Shown piece by piece: positions 22,360 to 32,005 of a DNA stretch of 64,000 bases (position 1 is the stretch's first letter; every line of letters starts with the position of its first letter). The DNA lies in the NCBI RefSeq assembly GCF_003573695.1, contig NW_020650526.1:3486208-3550207 (forward strand), read 5' to 3'. Source of the stretch: Papaver somniferum. Its lineage: Eukaryota; Streptophyta; Magnoliopsida; Ranunculales; Papaveraceae. The notes under the pieces are model-generated. The model made no database searches. It saw nothing but the letters and a program-made list of their open reading frames with translations, and had not been told where the DNA came from. The position numbers were made by a program, and so were the translations under genes.

Positions 22360-23715
22360 CAAATTAGGTCGGCAAATCGAATGTTTGAATTTGCAGTTAT
22401 TTGGCCGGCAAGGTGTTTGTTCCACGACCTTGCCGGCTTTTCATATTTAGGGTTTGGCTAGCAGGCTCTTAGGTTGAAGATCTTTCCGGCTGTTGAATAC
22501 CTGTAACTGATTTTGCAAGGTCGGCAAGTTATTCAACCTAAGACCTTTCCGGCGGTAGTTTTTTTTGAAGCCGGCGTGTTATAATTTTTTACCCCCNNNN
22601 NNNNNNNNNNNNNNNNNNNNNNNNNNNNNNNNNNNNNNNNNNNNNNNNNNNNNNNNNNNNNNNNNNNNNNNNNNNNNNNNNNNNNNNNNNNNNNNNNNNN
22701 NNNNNNNNNNNNNNNNNNNNNNNNNNNNNNNNNNNNNNNNNNNNNNNNNNNNNNNNNNNNNNNNNNNNNNNNNNNNNNCCCCCCCCCCCCCCCCCCGGCG
22801 GATTGTTTTGAAAATAGTGGTTCCTGATGCCTAAATCCGGAATGGTAATTGGATAAAACCATGCCGGCTGTTTTGTTAGCCGACAATGTATGGGTAATGG
22901 ACCTTGCCGACCTGTAATGTGGAAAATCCTTGTATCCACTGTGTTCATATTTGTTATAAGCCGGCGGGTTATTTGAATGATACCCTGCCGTATATAGTTT
23001 AGCCGACATGTATCTTTTAGTCTACCATTCCACCTTTGGAATGGTAGACTAAAATCCAAAATCCAAAATCCCGACCATTCCGGCGCTACTTGAGGAAAAG
23101 GGGGAAGCATACGATGCAAGATATCAATACATGATATCCAAAATCCCAGAGTATGCCCCAGACTTCATTGAGGCGGGAGATGAATGGGATTCCTCCAACG
23201 AAGATTGATGGTTTTAGTGTAGGTTTTGTGAGTAGATCTCTATGTAAACCCTCACGAGACTATAACTCGTCCACTAGAGTCGCCTAGGGGTTCAAAGGCT
23301 TAATGCACATGCTAAGTACATTCGTTTTTCCGTCGACAAGGAGTTGTATTATATGTTTCAATCAATGTAGTAACCAAAATTGCATGAATAAAGTGAGTTG
23401 CATCTATTAGAATTCAGTTTTTTTTTTTTGGGATAACCAAAGTCGGCAAGGTTGTAAGATTACTACAGTGCCGACTAAATGCTAGCCGGCAAGGTAAGAA
23501 AGTTAATAAATGCCGACTATAAAAAGCCGGCAAGGTAATAAATCAATACCATGCCGACTACCTACGCATTTATAACAGTCTCTTGTGTGTCAAAAAATAA
23601 TAAAGCCGACATCTTCTTCATTCGTATACCTTGCCGGCCATGATAAGTCGGCACTTTCTTCATTCGTCGACCTTGCCGGCCTAAGATGGTCGGCATGATC
23701 TTCATTAGTCGAGTT
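22360..23715. repeat. array of CCGGCAAGGT-type motifs in both orientations
   Basis: More than 25 short motifs around CCGGC or CCGAC occur. Many read GCCGGCAAGGT or its complement ACCTTGCCGGC, often alternating with TGCCGACT. Examples lie near 22400, 22425, 23440-23540 and 23625-23710. They are scattered through AT-rich sequence and do not form an exact tandem period. Clustered short motifs in both directions resemble transposase-binding subterminal repeats, here spread over most of the element. Confidence 0.75.
22597..22778. other. assembly gap of 182 N
   Basis: The run of N is flanked by C homopolymers (5 C on the left, about 18 C on the right), so a poly-C/poly-G tract probably stopped sequencing. 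ORFs that cross it are meaningless. Confidence 0.98.
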
Positions 23716-24351
23716 TGCCGACTTTTCATACTTTCAGAACTGAAAGTGTTGATTTCTTCTTTGATTTTGAGTATGATTTCATACAACAGATTTGCAATCC
23801 CCTTTTTAGAAGTGTTTCGGTTGTGTGCTTCATTTTCGTTGCAAGATATATTCTCAAAAATAAAAAATTCATCAAAAATCATCCTACAAAAGTTCAATCA
23901 AAAACAAAATTTCATAACTTAAATTCATAAGTTTTAATGCATTCAATCAATTTAAACTTAATTAATTAATCTAATCAGAATTTTAGTGTTAATTAAACGA
24001 GGGTAACTTAGCCATTTAAAAAATACATGGTTAAGGGGTGGCTTGGTTTACTTCAAAATGATCCAGATTTTGTCTCATTAAGTATATCCCAATCAGGCCA
24101 GGATATTTAAAATGTTTTTTTTCTAAAGATAAATTATATTTATTCAAAATGAATAATGCTGAGAAACATTAAAATGATAGTACAACATGTAGGTGTCTAA
24201 CCTTTATGTCAATCAATTGGACACCGACACAAGTTTTCTCTGTATGCTTCCAATATCATGGGATGTCCCTGAAAGAACCATCTTTTGACCCATGGGCGTC
24301 AATGTAGGGACAAATGAAGGGTATAATATGCATATGTATTGCATTTTACAT

Positions 24352-24867
24352 TTTTTTTTTCTTTTTTGACTTAAAAAGTTAAATTCCATTCATTAAAAAG
24401 AGAAAAAGGATACAAGAGAAGAACGCCTAGACGAGTCCAAAGGTGACGGCAGATTCACCACCAAAACAAAGAAACCAAAACCAAAACCAAAAGAGTTGCA
24501 CCAAACAACTCCAAGACCAAAGAACAACCACAAAGGGAAAAAACTGACATAAACAACTGTTATCTATATATCTTAAGAAGACAAACCACCAACTATTTGT
24601 GTTTTCTAGCAGCGGATCATTGACCTTTACCCAGATTCTCACAGTTCGGAATTTCGCCATTCCATTTGAGTTTTGAACGCTCTTTTTCTGTTTTCTTGCT
24701 AGCTTTGTCTTCGTAACCCAAATAAGGAGTATATCTATCTGATCCTACGTCGTAGAATTCTACATTATCCTCCTCAAAATCTTCAATAATAACTATATCT
24801 TCATTTTGAGTAGTCTTATTCAACACTTTGAAAGAGTTGTTCACTTTGACCAGAATGTCACTGCTCC
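24352..24867 (-). mobile_element. 5'-truncated LINE with target duplication
   Basis: Flanked by TATTGCATTTTACAT at 24337-24351 and 24868-24882. The left edge is a T run (poly(A) tail on the minus strand). It is followed by sequence typical of a LINE 3' UTR: GGTTTTGGTTTTGG on the minus strand, and a tail near CCTTTTTCTCTTTTTAATGA. An open minus reading of about 80 codons with an acidic stretch (EDFEEDNVEFYDVG) is the residual ORF. Its left part is too short to assign to a domain. Truncation at the 5' end and a duplication of about 15 bp are the standard products of target-primed reverse transcription. Confidence 0.85.
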
Positions 24868-25480
24868 TATTGCATTTTACATTCAACTAACCGGTACACT
24901 TAATTTTCTCAATTTATGTGACCTAGTACTCTGATGGTACAATGTGGGTGAACCTATCTTTACACCTTCTTCATTAAATCTTCTACCAATCATATACGTA
25001 TTTCTCTTAATTGGTGTGTCACCACCCAACTGTCAATTTTTATCCCAGCGATTACTCACCCAGTAGGCTTTTTGTTATCGTAGACAATATAGTGGTAGGG
25101 TCCGACTCCCAAAGTGTTGTTCAAGCTTTTTGTAGCTAGCTAGCAACTCGGGCTACGGGAAACGTTTGGAAGGAGAGTATGAGTATTATACGAATTCGTA
25201 AAGTAATTTGGTCAAAGGTTTGTGATTCGGCAGTAATACAGAATGACATACTTGCATGTATAATTTGTTTTAGAGATATGAATTTGGCGTATAAAATTCG
25301 ACATATACTAAATTGTAAAAAGATCATTCTGAATATAATCTCTCCTTAGATAATATGATTTTATAATTGGATGCTCTTAAATGTAGCCCATGCTTTTATT
25401 AATCATAACTCATTCAAAATAAGTGTTTAATCTAACTAAACACACTTTTAAAATCATTCCACATAGCCCACAAAATTATA

Positions 25481-25750
25481 CTCCCTCAGTCCCTAATTAG
25501 ATGACCTAGTTGTAGTTTGCACAATTTTTAAGACAAGGATGTTAGTAAACTTAGAAATGATTTATCTCTTAAACTATATCACGGTTTTTCGTAAACTTTA
25601 TACCGTTGAAAAGCATTTTAAAACACCTACGTAACGAATATAAACATAACTATCAAATTATACATATTTCTTATAGTAACAAAAATAGGTCATCCATTGA
25701 TGGGACAAAACTTAAAACCAAGTAGGTCATCTAATTAGGGACGGAGGGAG
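25481..25750. mobile_element. Stowaway MITE, 270 bp
   Basis: Terminal inverted repeats CTCCCTCAGTCCCTAATTAG and, at the right end, CTAATTAGGGACGGAGGGAG, flanked by TA on both sides (25479-25480, 25751-25752). Ends and target are diagnostic of Tc1/mariner-type Stowaway elements. It is non-coding. Confidence 0.95.
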
Positions 25751-25805
25751 TACATAATTATTATATATAGCCCAAAATAATAAGATGAACATTAGATCCC
25801 TAAAT

Positions 25806-25828
25806 CAACAACAACAACAACAACAATA
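25806..25828. repeat. (CAA)n microsatellite
   Basis: About seven CAA units in AT-rich sequence. Confidence 0.85.
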
Positions 25829-27989
25829 AAATAATTCAATTATCTAATTTTTATAATTAAATTTATGTAAGATATTTAACGTAATAAAGAGTATTACATT
25901 AACTAGTTGGAAGCCTAACAAACTAAGCTCCAACAACGTACTACTACATGAATTGAACAAGTTGTCGTGCTAGCCTACCAACAAGCCTCATGGGTAACCT
26001 AGCCAAGGGAGCCGAAGCGGATGGGGGCTGAGATTGTGTCACAAAGGGGGAAAGTTAACTCTACCTTCCATGTCAATTCCTGCAATATTTAACGTAATTA
26101 ATGTTTTAGAAAAATAATCAATATCCTTAATCCACTTTGATGTAATCATGATTGATAAAAAAATCATCTCAGAGAGTTTTTTTATAGATTATGTTTATGG
26201 AGTTTTAGGAAATTGGTCCAAAGAAAAGAATCAAAACCTTAGTTTATTCCCCTTAGATTAATATTGTTGTGAAAATTTTTGAATGTAATAATTAGAATAT
26301 GCATCTCTATTAATTTTAATGTAACCATGATTCCGAAAAGATTAAGAATTAGGGTTTATTTTGTTTTGAGAAAAAAAGTAAGAATTAAGGTTTACAATTA
26401 GTCAATTTATAAGAATACAAAAGAACAATTATAATTAATTTGAATTATGATTAAAACAAAGTTATGGTTTATTTTGATTTTGGGGAAGAAAGACAAATTT
26501 TATTTAATTGTTTATAAAAGTTAAAACTTGTTTGGTTTATCATTTTAACTTAATCTTTTTGGGTTATGGTTAATAAATGTGGGGATTATATTTAAGAGAA
26601 GCCTTATAATATACATGAATTATACATATGATATGTATATTACAATCAGCAAATAACATGTTCGTTTGTGTTATTGAAATCAGATTAATGTATGTATGAT
26701 TTTAGAAGTCAAAAATATAATAAGAAATGATAATTCAGTGATGACGTGGAAAAGTATTATAGGGGGCGTATGATTCGGTAATTCGTAAATACGCGTTAGG
26801 ATGGAAATTAGCAAAACTAAATTGGGGTTCCAAATGTACGGATCATACGTACAGATATAATTCCGGAACTTACTATCTAGGTTTTGTAGTGGAAATCTAC
26901 CTAAACGTGTCATGGGGAGATGGTGGTTATTGAAGATAAGCTATACTGAAATTTCTTTTAACATGTTTTTAGGGAAACTAATTTCTATGCAAATGCTATG
27001 TATAAATATGCCTAATTGAATAAGGGTGATTTAACTTTTTTCTCTGTCGGAAGATTTCGAACAGACTTCCTAACCAGCATAGAGGAGTACGGTATTAGTT
27101 ATTTTAGATTCAAATTAATGCTACAATGGCCTTATAAGCCTGGTTCTTACGCTGTATTTATTGAATCTATTAATATTAATATAATTTTGGACTTATCAAA
27201 AATGGAAAAAATGATAGTCACCCAGTATGCACTTGCTGTGAAAGAACCAAAATTTGAGGATAAATTTCTCTCACTGATCTTGAGGTATATGCATAAATAT
27301 GTAATAATATCATTTAAAAGTAGAAATATTTGTTGAATTTCATACACCACTAAGGGGAAGCAATTTAATTCTTACGCTAGTTTATTAAATTTGCAGACTA
27401 CGTGATCCCGTGTTTATATGGCAAGTCCTTTAAGTTAACACGCACAAATTTCTTTTATAATTTTCCACTAATAAAGGTTATTCAGGTTCATTTGAATAAT
27501 TTTGAATAAGTCTTTCTTTAACAAAAGAGAAGAACTTATTTATAATCAATGCCTCATTTTTGTGTAAAATCTTTGGATAGAAGTTTAACTTTAAATCGTT
27601 TAACATTGCCATACTAGGTCTGAAAGACCCACTTACACACAACTGATTTGTGTCTTTCGAGATATTAAATAATATCTCGGACTTGATCTTCAACCATGTG
27701 ATTTTATATCTCACAGCATCGATAGATTAATTTGAAGAATAATTAGTTAAAAAACGAGTAAAAAGATTAATGACACATGGCAGTTTTTAATTGGTCCCCA
27801 TACCCTAACCCAATTCGCCCCATCAAAAACTTTCTGGTATGATTGAGGAAACCCGACACCTACGCTACATATAACAAAATTTGGCCAAATCGTATTTTAT
27901 CTCTCCTTCACAGCCGTTCGATCTAGAACTCAAGTAGAACCCTATGTCCATTACTTGCAACTGTTATCACTATGATTGACTTACAGGAG
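25829..27989. other. long AT-rich stretch without a supported gene
   Basis: ORFs of 77-106 codons at 26680-26913 (minus), 27016-27336 (plus) and 27478-27714 (minus) have no motifs I recognise and no coherent splice context. No transposon ends were seen. It may contain regulatory DNA of the gene that follows. Confidence 0.4.
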
Positions 27990-28518
27990 TAGTATGCACA
28001 GACATGGAGTTATCCTTCTTGTTCTTGGTAATATTGGTGTTAGTTATTTCAATGGTTATGATGATCCAAAGGTATTGCTTTAGTTCTTGTTCTTGGTAAT
28101 ATTGGTGTTACTTATTATTGCTAGTGTCGGTAAAGGTAAACGAGATTTGGAAAACGTATCCATAAAAGAAAGACAAAGAAGGGGAACAAAAAAAAAAAAA
28201 AAACTAATTGATTAATCAAGGGGAGACATACTGGAAAACTCATCATACACCAATACTCCATTTTTAAAGACCCTTTTAATATCTCAGCAGCACTACTGTT
28301 TTTTTTTTCTGGTTGATTTGTGTATCAACAACTTGTTGCACTCCACTTGAATTTATGTAGCAATGGCCACCCCACTATAGCATGCAAGTAGGCGATCAGG
28401 CACACAAGTAGGAGAGGATAATATACGGGGCCGTTTGCTACGGTATATCATGATGATCACACCAAGTTGCTTATAGAAAAATAAACTAAAGTTCTTATGC
28501 CCCCATGAATTGATACCC

Positions 28519-28526
28519 TATAAATA
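28519..28526 (+). promoter_or_regulatory. TATA box of secreted-protein gene 2
   Basis: TATAAATA 73-80 bp upstream of the ATG at 28599. The upstream sequence from about 27990 is homologous to 4136-4630 inverted. One difference is a 66 bp near-duplication here (TTCTTGGTAATATTGGTGTTA at about 28022 and 28087). Another is a longer A run at 28190-28203. Confidence 0.8.
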
Positions 28527-28598
28527 CATGCACCGAAAAACTAAGAGAAGCACAAGTTTCATAATTTATAGTCTTAACTAGCTCATAAATCAGTAATA

Positions 28599-29030
28599 AT
28601 GGCTAATATCTCTTCTTCTTCTGCTTTCTCCTTTCTGATCGTCCTTTCTGTTCTTCTTGCTGTAGCTAACAATGTGCCTATGTCTCATGGGCTAATCGTT
28701 CGAATTGCTGACATACCCGTGACTGCCCTTGCTCCCGTATTACCATCGACGATTGTGGATATTCCTGTTGATATAACAGTAATCATTGGTAGGCTGCAAT
28801 TAGTTTTGAATAGTCTTACATTGGATCTCACGTCAGCTACACAAAATATACTAGTCTTATTGACTGATACTGTTACTCCAATCGATACGAGTTTGACTAC
28901 CGTCATCGATGAGGTATCTGCTTTTACATGCAGCTTGATTGAAAATCCAAACCCTAGTGGCGTTTTGCTTGTTGGTGCAACCACAGCCAATGTCGCTGAC
29001 CTGATTAAGGAGATACTTGCCTGCCCCTAA
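28599..29030 (+). CDS. small secreted hydrophobic protein, paralogue 2
   Basis: Single-exon gene of 143 residues. The signal peptide spans residues 1-31 (core FLIVLSVLLAVAN, end MSHG), nearly identical to the paralogue at 3719-4135. The mature part is Val/Leu/Ile/Thr-rich with few charges. Its two cysteines, in FTCSLI and the terminal ILACP, match the paralogue's positions. Identity in the mature region is low while the signal peptide, promoter and 3' flank are well conserved. This suggests relaxed or diversifying change in the mature protein. Expected to be exported. The family is unknown to me. A conserved TATA box and start context TAATAATGG support the start. Confidence 0.88.
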   Translation: MANISSSSAFSFLIVLSVLLAVANNVPMSHGLIVRIADIPVTALAPVLPSTIVDIPVDITVIIGRLQLVLNSLTLDLTSATQNILVLLTDTVTPIDTSLTTVIDEVSAFTCSLIENPNPSGVLLVGATTANVADLIKEILACP

Positions 29031-29300
29031 CCTCATAATCGGATACATATCAAGTACTGGATGCATGTATGTCAAGTTTTCTTATGTTACTGTGTTGATC
29101 AAAATCACGAGGTGTGACGACGAGGAATTAGAGACTGCCTTGGCTACCTAGTAATGTGCATGGCATTCTTCTTCTTACTTGTCTACTTAAGTTATCCTCT
29201 CTCTTCCTCTATAATAGAGGATGGTTTCTCTTTTTTATGTTTGCGTCTCCTTTTGTTTTTTCCCTTTCTGTGTTTGTCTCTGTAAAAAAGAACAAAAACA

Positions 29301-29306
29301 AATAAA
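29301..29306 (+). terminator. poly(A) signal of secreted-protein gene 2
   Basis: AATAAA about 270 bp after the stop, within a 3' flank (29100-29335) that is homologous to 3420-3640 inverted. Confidence 0.6.
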
Positions 29307-29472
29307 AATAGCTTGTTCTTGTATTACATTGTTGTTTCCTGCTCGGTATTTTTAATTTTTGTGAAGCAGTTGTTAGGGATTTACCTCGACCAAAACCATT
29401 ACCTTTAGTCTCTTATCCGATACGAGATGGTATTTATTATTTATTTATTTATTTTTAAAATGAATCACATAA

Positions 29473-29850
29473 TCATCTATACATGAAGACTAGTTCGTAT
29501 ACGAGTAGGAGAAATATTCCTGATGTACCGTTCTGATACGGATACGAATACGAAAACGAACGGATATATCTATATCCGTATCCATACTGATCCATTACCT
29601 CCCTTATAAAATGCTGAACACACCAATTTGCTTTAAAAAAAATATATTTTGTGTTTATCACCACAGGTCTCAAAATTTAAAAGTGCTTGAATTTTTGGCT
29701 ACCAGGTCCTTTAAAGAAAGATTTTTGTTTTATAGAATGATTTAATCTTAACTGAATACAGAAAATTTAAAGTCACTTAATCATCTATACATGAAGACTA
29801 GTTCATCCTTCAGGGAAAAAAAAAATGAAGACTAGTTCGGATACGAATTA
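29473..29850. repeat. dispersed direct repeat
   Basis: ATCATCTATACATGAAGACT followed by AGTTC occurs near 29471 and again near 29781. A third partial copy, ATGAAGACTAGTTCGGATAC, is near 29824. The sequence between is AT-rich with alternating GGATACGAATACG runs. Confidence 0.7.
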
Positions 29851-29945
29851 CAGTAAGACTTTCTTAAAATAATACTCGTTAAAATAATAAAATTCTTTAG
29901 TCCCAATTAAACTTGTACAGGTTAAATTTCTTCTCACTAAAATAA

Positions 29946-30030
29946 TCAATGTTATAAGAAATGGTGGTGTCTATGATGGACAAAGGACGGACGAGATCTT
30001 CTCCAAGTTGGACGATAGAGATTATGACCA
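29946..30030 (+). repeat. sequence matching the 5' end of the probable Helitron at 38184
   Basis: TCAATGTTATAAGAAATGGT and the next 60 bases follow the start of 38184-38922 (GGTGGTGTCTA, GGA.AAAG, GAGATTATG). Both begin at A|TC. No matching 3' terminus was found downstream, so this copy is truncated or very diverged. Confidence 0.45.
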
Positions 30031-31474
30031 TAAGCTAAAGGCAATGTTGCGTCCAGTTGCTCAACGTCCAAAAACCCCAATCTCTTCGGTTTTGTTCGAA
30101 GGTTTAGGACATAGTGTGATGCCATGAAGATATGAAATAAGAAGTTTGGATTAAGTATGGAATGAAAAATCAGTTGAATAACAGAATCAGTTTAAGACCA
30201 CACCGTACTTTTTCGAATTCTTTTGATGCTCTTCCCAGCACCATCTCATTCATAGCAAGCTTTACAACACCACCAGGTTACCCTATCATCAGTCACAAAC
30301 TGCAACACCATCAGTTCCATCTCACGTTTAACAGATTGAATCTTCTCAAACTCAACAACAGTAAGGGTAAGCTTCAAACTTCAAGCCATGCATGGACCTT
30401 ATGAAGTTGAGATATATCAGTTTTGGAGTTCAGGCTCTAATTAGTTTGTTTAGTTTAAAGTTTATTATTCTTAGTATATAGGTAATGTAAAGGAGAGAAA
30501 TCATAAGATATTTAGTTGATACATCGATCCAGTTAGATCGAGATTTGAATTGTGGGTTTTGTTAATTTAATAAGTTTGATCGTGGGCTCCTCTCAGTTGG
30601 ATTACAAAGTTGGATATGTGCAGTACCATTTGCGTCAGGTTGGTGGTTTGGTTTTTCCACTCACAATTAAAGCTAACCCTCCAATTTAGCTTCAGGTCAC
30701 CTGCGAATAGTCTTTTTGATCTTTATAATTTTATTTGGTTGTGCAATGTAATGGTTAAAGTTGCACAAACTTGGTGCTTTAGTTCCTCCACTAGCATTTA
30801 CGGCTAGCTCCCAGATTCGTCTTTTACTATATATATGAGACAGACTAAAAAAATTTGGTTAACATAGTATTCGTTTCGGCTCCCTATTTTAGATATGCAT
30901 TAGATTTGTAAAGAACTTCCAATGTGTGTCATGAAATGATATAAGAATCTTCTTCCCGCAACCACTGATAATAATAACAAAGCCTTGATATATGTGTGCA
31001 TATAGACAGTGCCCTGACTTTGGATTTTATTGACATACATGAACAAACAAAGGAGCTCGGATGTAACGTTTCTTTATATTATGTCTGTTTGAAATTATTA
31101 TAGCGTCTGCCACACATTGCATTTGCATTTTGGTTCCTGCTACCGAGTCTTGGTATCTACTTCAGCTGCAACCTCATAATGTTGTTTGGTATCGTAGATG
31201 TGATTTCTCTGTTTTCAAGTTAATGATTTTCAGCCATGCCAAATTAAGTACTCCCAAATACATACTGCATAGTCACTGCAAAATATGAACATTTCATGAA
31301 TTCCGTTTCATCCCAGATTCTTGGTTGGAAATATAGCGAAAACTTGCAGATATATCATCCTAAACATGTTAAAACGATGGGAAACATACACCCCATAATT
31401 AGAACCACACATAGCATTGCTTATTCTACTAAGTCAATACTTTATGCTTCCGAGAAACAATTCTTGTCCGCAGT
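30031..31474. other. non-coding stretch
   Basis: No recognisable coding or element ends. A plus-strand ORF of 80 codons at 30162-30404 has no motif I know. Confidence 0.4.
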
Positions 31475-31483
31475 AATTTTTTT

Positions 31484-31600
31484 TGGATTATATGCAGAAG
31501 TAGGCCTCGTCTGGACCCTCACTTTCATTTCTAGGCCACTTTTTTTATTTCTTGCAAAACTAGGCAAGTTAAACGGATTCCATCCACTTTAACCATCTCG
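31484..31600 (+). repeat. left terminal inverted repeat of the MULE
   Basis: Pairs with 37360-37472 on the opposite strand. Shared blocks are GTAGGCC/ATAGGCC, CATTTCTAGGCCA and ACTAGGCAAGTT. Confidence 0.8.
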
Positions 31601-32005
31601 GTCAATTTATCGCGTTGACTTGTCAATATCTCGCCAAAATATCATATAGGGAGATCTCATACATGCGGTAAGATTACTGAAATGTCCTTCACACGTGTGT
31701 GTCAGTCACACACGTTTAGATGTCCACCTGTCTCGATAAGATCTCCACGTGTTGCTATCTGAGAGCCAAATCTAAGTAACACGAAATCTCGAGGATGAAT
31801 TGAACGGCCAAGATAGTTCTTCATTTTTATTATCGACAGCGCGGGAAGGTGTAAGGAATAACAGAAGATTCTTGGATTGAGAAATCGATTCATTTAGTTT
31901 CTTCTTCTCTTTTGTTCTTCAGAGAGGGTTTTTAGATAAATCAGTGAAACAGTGTTTTGTTAGTTGAGATTCGAAGAACAAATTGAAGATTTCCTGCTGG
32001 TGAAG

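Larger units (their letters stand above)
21862..24102. mobile_element. non-autonomous DNA transposon of about 2.2 kb, hAT-like by target duplication
   Basis: Flanked by ATATTTAA at 21854-21861 and 24103-24110, an 8 bp target duplication. The ends are imperfect inverted repeats: GCTGGCTTGATCGAGGTATA on the left against CCTGGCCTGATTGGGATATA on the right, read inward. It holds no transposase. Inside are a small gene-like start (22142-22288), a final-exon-like block (23100-23208), dozens of short CGGC motifs and the assembly gap. An 8 bp duplication suggests hAT, but the termini are not canonical. Confidence 0.65.

Noticed and set aside
22533..23119. ORFs that cross the N gap
   Set aside because: Their length exists only because N codons are counted as open.
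27016..27336. 106-codon plus-strand ORF
   Set aside because: AT-rich random-looking composition, no motif, no promoter or homologue in the window.
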